DNA of 64,000 nt from Astragalus membranaceus. Taxonomy: Eukaryota; Streptophyta; Magnoliopsida; Fabales; Fabaceae. The stretch spans positions 56,260,778 through 56,324,777 of the forward strand of contig CM076848.1 of NCBI GenBank assembly GCA_039519185.1. The letters are read 5' to 3'. Shown here one piece after another: positions 57,138 to 64,000 of this stretch (the stretch's first letter is position 1; the number at the start of each line of letters is the position of its first letter). The translations under genes were made by a program, and so were the position numbers. The notes beneath the pieces were generated by a model. It worked only from the letters and a program-made list of their open reading frames with translations, was not told where the DNA came from and did not search any database.

Positions 57138-57924
57138 GATCTTAACGAACTCGTTTCTATATTCCGTTATATCCCTACGGGTTTGTTTTGTCCTCTCCAG
57201 GTCTTAAAAGCTGCAGAAATGGGGGACGAAATGTCAGGACAAGGAAAATCGCAAATGGGTCCGCGAGCAAGTCGGAACCCGACCTGACGACCCCCACTCT
57301 GAGCGAACAAAAGAAAAAACTAGGAAGGGCCCAAAACACAAGTACAATTGGGAAACAAAAACTAACCTCGAAACAAATGCAGATGAGAAGCTTGGATCTC
57401 TTTGTCAACCTTAAAATCAAACGCCTTGTCCGCCTCGCTCAATGGAAACCTCGACGCCTCAAGATCAGTGATCAAAGCAGAAAGAGTTACGCAGCAACAA
57501 ATGAATGGAAGCGACCCCCTATTTATGGTGGGCCAGAAAATCGTGGGTTGGGACTGGAAGTCGAATCAACGCGTCCAATCGAAGCCCAAAAGTCAGGCAC
57601 TAAAAAACAAAAACATCACCATCATTAGCCGCCATCGTTATACGCGCCGTGTCAGAAACATTTAATGCCTGACACTGACACTGAGGCGTTGGACCCATTG
57701 GTCAGAAAGAAAGCTCGGAACATCTCAAAATCATTTGAAGCTCGGCGCATCATATGATCGACAACGAGTGCTACCGTCAGGCCAAGATCACCCTCGGTAA
57801 ATATCAAGATCGATTAAAGCTCGGGACATCTTGAGTCTCTCAAAAAGAAAGCTCGGTGCATCCTCAACTCCTCAAAAAGAAGGCTACCGTCAAGCCAAGA
57901 TTGCCCCTTAGGCGACCAGACTTG
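57138..57924 (+). other. Gypsy 3' untranslated region
   Basis: The region between the antisense ORF and the polypurine tract has repeated AAGCTCGG, ACCGTCA(A/G)GCCAAGAT and CTCAAAAAGAA words (57700-57905). No protein is recognised; frames here on the plus strand are shadows. Confidence 0.55.
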
Positions 57925-57934
57925 AGGGGGCCAC
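57925..57934 (+). other. Gypsy polypurine tract
   Basis: GACTTGAGGGGGCCAC directly precedes TGTTATG, the usual polypurine-LTR junction. It fixes the element's sense as plus, opposite to the ORF at 55922-57137. Confidence 0.65.
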
Positions 57935-58309
57935 TGTTATGTTAACTAGTAAAAGGCCTAAACTGATATTTACACCCCCTATAAGGCCTAATAACCAAAC
58001 CAGCCCATATCCAGAAAATCTAGTCTAGTTAATCAACGGTACAGATACCTCTGTAAGATCTAACGGCTCAGGGTCGACAAAACAAACATCCCACAAACTC
58101 TATAAATATCACACTCAATGCTCATAACTGTAAGCAATTTCTAATTCTAATACAAAACACGGACTCACTCAGATACTGACTTTAGCATCGTAGTATCATT
58201 ACAGGTACAACATCGCCATCTCAAAGAACGAACATCGGCATCTCAAGGTCGAACGTCGCAGATCAAGGACAACTCCTACTAACTATTTCAAGGTCGAAAG
58301 CACGGTACA
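57935..58309 (+). repeat. Ty3/gypsy LTR downstream of XTH-C
   Basis: It runs from TGTTATGTTAACTAG to AAGCACGGTACA. It contains CTCTATAAATATCACAC as a likely TATA region and repeated CATCTCAA(A/G)G words. Truncated copies sit at the same place beside XTH-B and XTH-D. Confidence 0.75.
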
Positions 58310-58560
58310 GAACAATTATCAATAAATATCAATTAGATTTAATTAGTCTTAATAGTTGATTCTTATTTTATTTATAAATAGATATGATTGTGCTCCGTTG
58401 TATACGGACATACAAATTCCACAAAAGAATTTGATTTATTTCGATCATGAATTACATAAAGTAGAACAAAAAAATGAAAGAATCATATAGAATAGCTTGC
58501 CAAATAGATAACATATAATTCGACAAAAACAATTTGTTTCTTCAAGATGATCTCTCAGAA

Positions 58561-58939
58561 TCAGAACCTTGAGCGGCTACACTCAGCAGGAATGCCTTGT
58601 GGGAATCGCTTAAGATCGTTGCAATAGTTATAGATCATGAAATATTTCTGAACCCATCTCAGTCTTCTTCTACCATAAGCATCAAGCTCGTTACTCTGCA
58701 AAGCAGAATCAGAGAAGGAATTGGAAGTCACTGAGGAGAACTGTGTGGCTTTGAAATTCCTGTAGTATGCTGTGAAGGGTGCTTTGGACCGATCAGTTTT
58801 CACCAAGCCACCCCTTGTGGCCCAATCATCAGCACTCCATAGACTTGAATATATTCTCATTGGTTGGTTCTTTGGGTATGGAACACCAACTGACTCTGCA
58901 TTCTTAAACACCCTTATTGGAATGTTGTCAACCAAGAAT
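58561..58939 (-). pseudogene. XTH-C: isolated exon 3 of an XTH gene
   Basis: Exon 3 is open from the FLVDNIPIRVFKN start to the ECSRSRF stop and keeps its AG acceptor. It has a Trp-to-Arg change (KTDRSKAP instead of KTDWSKAP) at a conserved position. Homology to intron 2 of XTH-B/D ends near 58998; exons 1 and 2, with signal peptide and catalytic motif, are missing. It cannot be a functional enzyme gene. Confidence 0.92.
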
Positions 58940-58998
58940 CTGGAGTTACAACAATTTCATTTAGTATTTATTATTTAACCAATCAAAGATAAAAAAAA

Positions 58999-60019
58999 TT
59001 ATAACAATAACAGATACACAATAACAGGAGTAGGTAGGGCAGCAGATTGGTTAAGAGGCTGGTCCATTACTAGAAACTAGAAATTATAACAATAACAGAT
59101 ACACAATCAAAACTTCACAAATAGAAATAGCAATTAGGAAAGAGAAATTTCAGATTTAAAAATAGAAATACAAATTCACAATGGAACCGAAATTGAAAAA
59201 CATTATCTAAGTAAAAAAAAAACCCTACGAACAACATGTCTATTACTCAAAAATAATCAATATAATTAGGAAACCAACTTCACAGTCAATATATACAGAA
59301 GTAGGTCAACATAATATCTCTTAAAATACCAAATATTATCACAGGCAACACATGCAAACAAATAGACAAACTGATAATTAGAAAACCCTAAAAAGAGGTG
59401 AAAATAGAGAGAAACAGAATACCTTGAGTTGATTGTTTAAGAGAAGATATGTGTCTTCACTGTCTTGTTTTTGCAATCCCTTTGCTCAATACCTCTCTGC
59501 AACATAAAAAAAATTGTTAAGTAAAATAACCAGAAAATGTAAAACGAAATACATAAAGGAGATGGATGTAAACGAAATAACCAGAAAATGTAAAACGATA
59601 ACCAGAAAACGTAAACGAAATACAGTAAATGTAAAACGAAATACCTCTCTGTGAAGATCTGAAGGAGGTGGATGAGGAACAATGTAAGATTGAGAGAGAT
59701 GAGATGAATGAAGGAAGGAGTCAGATGAAGATGAATGAAGGGCTTGTAATGTTTTAGGGTTTTGCGATTTGAGAGATTAGAGTGGTAGAGAGACGCGAGA
59801 GCGAGAGAAACAGAGAGTGGAAGATGAATGAAGGGCTTATTTAGGGTTTTGCGATTGAGAGATTAGAGTGGTAGAGAAGAGAGATCAGAGACAGAGAGGA
59901 CTGAGAGGCGCGAGCGAGAGATAAACTGAGAGTGGTAGAGGAGAGAGCTGCGCATTTTGGATTGGAATTAGGTTTAGAGTGGGAGAGAGTCAGATGCGCG
60001 CTAAATAACCTAGGGTAAG
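58999..60019. other. Spacer that replaces the 5' part of XTH-C
   Basis: It begins at the breakpoint with AACAATAACAGATACACA, a word duplicated near 59003 and 59087. A tandem repeat (AGATGAATGAAGGGCTT...GGGTTTTGCGATT.GAGAG) occurs near 59728 and 59820. I see no gene. It is probably the body of a hAT-like insertion whose right end is at 60209. Confidence 0.5.
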
Positions 60020-60209
60020 TAACACAAATACGGGTGGGTTCGGGTTTGGCGGGTTGGTTTGCACAGTAACCGCACCCGCCCGTGCACAACGTTACAACCC
60101 ACGTGTTTTCCGTTTAAAACCGCCAACCCGAGCGAACCCGACCGATGATGATTTTGCTGTTCCGATTTGGGCGGGTTCGGGCGGGTCTTCCCTCGATGCT
60201 CACTCCTAA
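60020..60209. mobile_element. hAT-like right terminus
   Basis: GGGTGGGTTCGGGTTTGGCG, ACCGCACCCGCCCGTG, CCAACCCGAGCGAACCCG and GGGCGGGTTCGGGCGGGTC words precede the end GATGCTCACTCCTAA. Its inverse (TTAGGAGTGAGCATC) resembles plant hAT ends. The left end was not located. Confidence 0.45.
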
Positions 60210-60297
60210 GTATTTGTACAAAGATGCTTCACCGTACAAATAAAGTGGTACAAAGATGTTAGAATATCAATTAAGATTTGTCATATCAGTTAGAATA

Positions 60298-60559
60298 TCA
60301 ACGGTACAGATACCTCTGTAAGATCTAACGGCTCAGGGTCGACAAAACAAACATCACACAAACTCTATAAATACCACACTCAATGCTCATAAATGTAAGC
60401 AATTTCTAATTCTAATACAAAACACTGACTCATAGCATCGGAGTATCATTACAGGTACAACATCGCCATCTCAAATATCGAACATCGGCATCTCAAGGTC
60501 GAACGTCGCAGATCAAGGACAACTCCTACCAACTGTTTCAAGGTCGGAAGCACGGTACA
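60298..60559. mobile_element. Ty3/gypsy LTR fragment downstream of XTH-D
   Basis: From TCAACGGTACAGATACCTCT to AAGCACGGTACA it matches 58030-58309, with a deletion of about 14 bp near CACTGACTCATAGCATC. The LTR's first part is missing. Confidence 0.75.
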
Positions 60560-60823
60560 GAACAATTATCAATTAGTATCAATTAGATTTAATTAGTCTT
60601 AATTGTAGTTGATTCTTATTTTATTTATAAATAGATACGAGTGTGCTCCGTTGTATGCAGACATACAAATTCCACAAAAGAATTTGATTTATTTCGATCA
60701 TGAATTACATAAAGTAGAACAAAAAAAGAAAAAAAAATGAAAGAATCATATAGAATAGCTTGCCAAATAGATAACATATAATTCGACAAAAACAATTTGT
60801 TTCTTCAAGATGATCTCTCAGAA

Positions 60824-62061
60824 TCAGAACCTTGAGCGGCTACACTCAGCAGGAATGCCTTGTGGGAATCGCTTAAGATCGTTGCAATAGTTATAGATCA
60901 TGAAATATTTCTGAACCCATCTCAGTCTTCTTCTACCATAAGCATCAAGCTCGTTACTCTGCAAAGCAGAATCAGAGAAAGAATTGGAAGACACTGAGGA
61001 GGAGAACTGTGTGGCTTTGAAATTCCTGTAGTATGCTGTAAAGGGTGCTTTGGACCAATCAGTCTTCACCAAACCACCTCTTGTGGCCCAATCATCAGCA
61101 CTCCATAGACTTGAATATATTCTCATTGGTTGGTTCTTTGGGTATGGAACACCAACTGACTCTGCATTCTTAAACACCCTTATTGGAATGTTGTCAACCA
61201 AGAATCTGCAGTATTAACAATTTCATTTAGTATTTATTATTTAACCAATCAAAGATAAAAAAAATTATTCGAGTATGTTGTTTTTGAAGTTGTAGTATTT
61301 GTTTATTATTGCTTACATAATGTGTTGTGGCTTCCAGATGATGGAGTAAGTGTGGAAATTCTTGGTAGGGTCAAACCAAAGGTAGAATTGTTGTTCTCTG
61401 TTTCCTTTGCCTTGTGAAAAGACATTTGTGTGAAGAATGTAAGGGTCACCGCTAACATTCCCCAAGAATTCAAAATCAATCTCATCATGAGTTGGTCCTT
61501 GTGATGATAACTGCATTAAATCATATGTAAATATGAGAAACTAATTTTGAAAGAAAAAAAATAGTATAACTTGCTTCGTGGGTTTGAAAGGTTGATGCCA
61601 AAAGTGAACAAGCATGAGAATATAAGAGTTGGATTTTCATAGGTAAAGCGTGTGATTTCATGATGAAGATATATTATTAAAGTTGCTTTTGAAAAAAAAC
61701 AGAAAATATTTGTACAAAAAAAAAACAAAGAATCATACAAGGAGTAAGGAAAAGAAGAAAATAATTGAATAGTAAAACGTACGTAGTAAGCAGTGACGGT
61801 GCCAGCAGAGTTGCCAGCAACGAGTTTGAGCTGCATATCAATTCTACCAAAGAGGTACTCTTTCTTGGATTGGAAGCCAGAGCCAGAGACTTTGTCTAAG
61901 GAAAGAGATAGAAGTTGACCACCGTTGAATATCTTAGCACGGTGGTCACCCCATGTTAGATCAAAGTCTTGGTTGAAGTTAGCAGAAGAAGAAACCACCA
62001 AGGAGCTAACTACAACTCCAACAAGCATGAGGACATTGAACTTTATACGAATAGAAGCCAT
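60824..62061 (-). CDS. XTH-D: xyloglucan endotransglucosylase/hydrolase (GH16)
   Basis: Exons 62061-61783, 61510-61317 and 61205-60824 give 284 residues. It is a secreted cell-wall enzyme that cuts xyloglucan and joins the ends to other chains. The start is ATG of MASIRIKF, the first true ATG. A signal peptide covers about residues 1-26. Catalytic HDEIDFEFLG is at residues 101-110, with glycosylation site NVS at 111-113. The XTH C-terminal domain has LRWVQKYFMIYNYCNDLKRF and ECSRSRF. It differs from XTH-B by only a few residues: Val for Ala in the signal peptide, Gln for Lys in GNREQQF, and one extra Ser. Intron 1 has a different small-indel pattern. Promoter: TATATATAT at 62141-62149 and a G-box at 62361-62366. 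A hAT element ends the homologous flank about 395 bp upstream. Confidence 0.94.
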
Positions 62062-62140
62062 TATATTGGACACAGTATCAGATAGATAGAGGAATGTGAT
62101 TGTTGTATTATGATGTGGAGGAATGTGTTAGAAAGAGGTC

Positions 62141-62149
62141 TATATATAT
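62141..62149 (-). promoter_or_regulatory. TATA box of XTH-D
   Basis: TATATATAT lies about 80-90 bp upstream of the ATG, followed on the distal side by a short GT run. It is the unexpanded version of the XTH-B tract. Confidence 0.65.
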
Positions 62150-62360
62150 GTGTGTGTATGGGAATGGGATTATGGGAATATGGGTATGGTATGGTGAGAC
62201 GCGTGAACGGTAGGAAGCTTGGAAGAACCAAACCAAAAGCTGGTGCCAGCTTTGCACGTTTTGATAGCTGGATTATTTTGTTTGGCCATTCATTTTAATC
62301 CTGCTTATCCTTTGTCTCTCGTTAGCCTAACGTCTCAATTAATCATGAATTCTTAATACA

Positions 62361-62366
62361 CACGTG
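62361..62366. promoter_or_regulatory. G-box CACGTG upstream of XTH-D and empty Copia site
   Basis: ACACACGTGTAGG holds a palindromic G-box about 300 bp upstream of the ATG. At the same position XTH-B has CACATGTG directly before the Copia insertion, so the ACGT core is lost there. The following TAGGTCCCCTAATTTT is the uninterrupted Copia target. Confidence 0.6.
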
Positions 62367-62659
62367 TAGGTCCCCTAATTTTAAAATGATTGGGGAAAGA
62401 CATTGGAAAGAAGAATGTGAATTTTATTCTTGCTTCCTGCTGTAGCCACTCAATATGGTAGGGGTGTTCGAGGTGCGGTTTGGTTCGGTTTTGAACAAAA
62501 AAGTGGATCAAACCGCAAGGTCTAAATAGTTGCGGTTTGGTTTGGTTCGGTTGTCTTTAAAAAAAAAAACAAACCAAGCCAAACCAAACCAATGCGGTTT
62601 GAGTTGGTGCGGTTTTTAGCGAGACGAAACAATACATTAAACTTAAAACATGTCTCTAA

Positions 62660-63050
62660 CAAATAAAATCTGCCAATTAAAAGATTAAACTTAAAACATT
62701 CTGCAACAAAACTTCAAACTTAAAACACTAAACTTAATACAAGTCTCCAATTAAAAGCCAAACATTCTCCGGCAAATAAAATCTGCCAATTAAACTTAAA
62801 ACATTCTCCAACAAAACTTCAAACTTAAAACCCTAAACTTAATACAAGTCTCCAATTAAAAGCTAAACATTCTCCAGCAAATAAAATCTGCCAATTAAAC
62901 TTAAAACATTCTCCAACAAAACTTCAAACTTAAAACACTAAACTTAATACAAGTCTCCAATTAAACAGCCAAACATTCTCCAGCAAATAAAAACTACCAA
63001 TTAAAACATTAAACTTAAAACATTCTCCAAAAGCATTCTCCAGCAAGTCT
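62660..63050. repeat. ~110-bp tandem repeat in the hAT element
   Basis: About 3.5 copies of a unit with AATAAAATCTGCCAATTAAA, CATTCTCCAACAAAACTTC and TTAATACAAGTCTCCAATT start near 62662, 62774 and 62880. Noncoding. Confidence 0.85.
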
Positions 63051-63323
63051 CAACAAGTCCATAAGTCTCAACAAGTCCTACAAATAAAAAATAGACAAAG
63101 AAATAATACAAAATTAGTAACTATTATGCAATTCAATAACTAATAGAGTAATAAAATCTAACAAGATTCAATCAAATTAAAGTACATACCATCTAGTCTT
63201 CATCAGTTTCAATATCAGAAAGCCCCTCATTAAGTTGTGGGATTGGAGCAAGTTCTAAGAATGTATCAAATATATAAACAAAAGTTAGACAAAACATATA
63301 ATTGTAATTTCACAAAACAGAAT

Positions 63324-63990
63324 TTACAACACATATATACATTCTTCCAACTTTTCCAAGTCTTCCAAGAGCTCTTCAATATCCACTGACAAAGGGGAAG
63401 ATCTCAACCAATTTTGTGCACAAATTAAAGCTTCAACAGTTTGTGGTGTAAGGGAGCCCCTATAAGAACAAAGAACTCTACCTCCAGTGCTGAAAGCAGA
63501 CTCTGAAGCAACAGTAGATATGGGCATCGCCAATATATCTCTGGCCATTAGACCAAGAGTAGGGTATTTGGTAGAATTTACCTTCCAGCAGTTCAAGATA
63601 TCAAAATCTGGACATTTCTTCTCCCTAGGCTCCGTGAGATACATATCCACTTCATTTTTACTCATAGTCTGATCATTGTCCATGTCTTTATCAAATGCAT
63701 CATCAATTCGACTAGAAGATACAACACTGATAATTCTATTTCTTGTGTAACAATTTCGGCTTGGCCTTCATTATAGAAATCCCTATAGCTTTCAAACATT
63801 TTGTATAATGTTTCCTTTACCTTTTCACACAAAGAATCAGCAACATCCTTCTCATAACCTCAAGTCAAGCCCCACCTAATAAACTGAAACTTACGTCGAG
63901 GATCAAAAATTACAGCAACAAAGACCAACATATTCATCTTTGTGACGTCCCCCCAATGTTAACTCCCGATCATACGATGTAAGTTGTGCA
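63324..63990 (-). pseudogene. hAT transposase, C-terminal part (RICESLEEPER-like)
   Basis: The frame 63683-63324 encodes the hAT dimerisation domain: DFDILNCWKVNSTKYPTLGL, MARDILAMPISTVASESAFS, then RGSLTPQTVEALICAQNW. W-...YP-L--MARD-L--P-STVASE-AFS-GGR is diagnostic for the BED/hAT family. Upstream (63760-63960) MNMLVFVAVIFDPRRKFQF and ESYRDFYN match the preceding transposase region, with a TGA inside it (near 63858) and a frame shift near 63720. The N-terminal BED finger and catalytic residues would lie beyond the window. It is inactive as far as seen. Confidence 0.88.
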
Positions 63991-64000
63991 TTTTTAGGAC

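Larger units (their letters stand above)
62456..64000 (-). mobile_element. hAT transposon, running past the window end
   Basis: Homology to the XTH-B flank stops after CACTCAATA (62455). There the sequence becomes TGGTAGGGGTGTTCGAGG, then repeated GCGGTTTGGTTCGG/AACCAAACC words, a typical plant hAT end. A decayed transposase reading frame follows on the minus strand. The other end is outside the window. Confidence 0.8.

Noticed and set aside
57188..57628. A 146-codon plus-strand reading frame
   Set aside because: It lies in the gypsy 3' untranslated region and has no recognisable domain or start context.
58561..58939. XTH-C as a functional gene
   Set aside because: Only exon 3 is present; the signal peptide and catalytic exon are missing and homology stops inside intron 2.
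62059..62073. Longer XTH start at MSNIMASIRIKF
   Set aside because: The upstream codon is GTG, not ATG. The ATG of MASIRIKF gives a normal signal peptide.

Overview
This is a transposon-dense window from a plant nuclear genome. The Ogre-type retrotransposon with a tRNA-Arg primer site, the plant-type xyloglucan endotransglucosylase/hydrolase (XTH) genes with three exons, and the plant CACTA, Mutator-like, hAT, Copia and SINE-like elements point to a papilionoid legume, probably of the pea/vetch/clover/medic group. That placement is inference. Nothing looks prokaryotic or organellar, and no operon-type organisation exists.

The only plausible intact host genes are two nearly identical XTH genes on the minus strand (27688-28927, called XTH-B, and 60824-62061, XTH-D). 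Two broken relatives lie in the same orientation: XTH-A (7168-7705, decayed exons 1 and 2) and XTH-C (58561-58939, exon 3 only). They form an old tandem XTH cluster whose units have been pushed apart by insertions. Flanking sequence shared between units (7775-8227 plus 12207-12380 against 55160-55727; 28928-29265 against 62062-62365) shows the duplications directly and supplies empty sites for some of the insertions.

Layout: 1-6785 is Ogre-like noncoding sequence with two tandem-repeat arrays (a 37-bp minisatellite passing into a 72-bp form, then a ~135-bp repeat). 7168-12380 is the XTH-A unit carrying CACTA-1 (8228-12206), which holds kinesin-14-like and WDR70-like gene fragments and a complete tRNA-Arg(ACG) gene. 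12381-15001 has SINE-like and LINE fragments. 15002-20812 is a long-TIR Mutator-like element with CACTA-2 (15154-19938; TPR-protein and pyruvate-kinase fragments) inserted in one arm. 20813-22583 has a long GA microsatellite, one CACTA end and a SINE. 22584-27094 is a 4.5-kb Mutator-like element carrying two convergent genes: a small protein resembling the N-terminal domain of MURA transposases, and a plant-mobile-domain (MAIN-like) gene. 27151-29265 is XTH-B and its promoter. 29266-54702 is a Copia element split by a 20.4-kb Ogre-like element (29798-50239), which itself contains CACTA-3 (37801-42126; AILP1-like and LRR fragments) and a probable solo LTR (42649-45401). 54703-58309 is XTH flank plus a Ty3/gypsy remnant with an antisense extra ORF. 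58310-62455 holds XTH-C, a spacer and XTH-D. 62456-64000 is a decayed hAT transposon running off the end.

The insertion order can be read from the nesting: XTH duplication, Copia insertion about 340 bp upstream of XTH-B, Ogre insertion into Copia pol, then CACTA-3 and the solo LTR into Ogre. Most elements have target-site duplications that I could read directly (5 bp GCCTT for Ogre, 5 bp AGTTC for the solo LTR, 3 bp AAT for CACTA-2 and CACTA-3, 9 bp for both Mutator-like elements). All family assignments come from motif recognition by eye; no database search was run.
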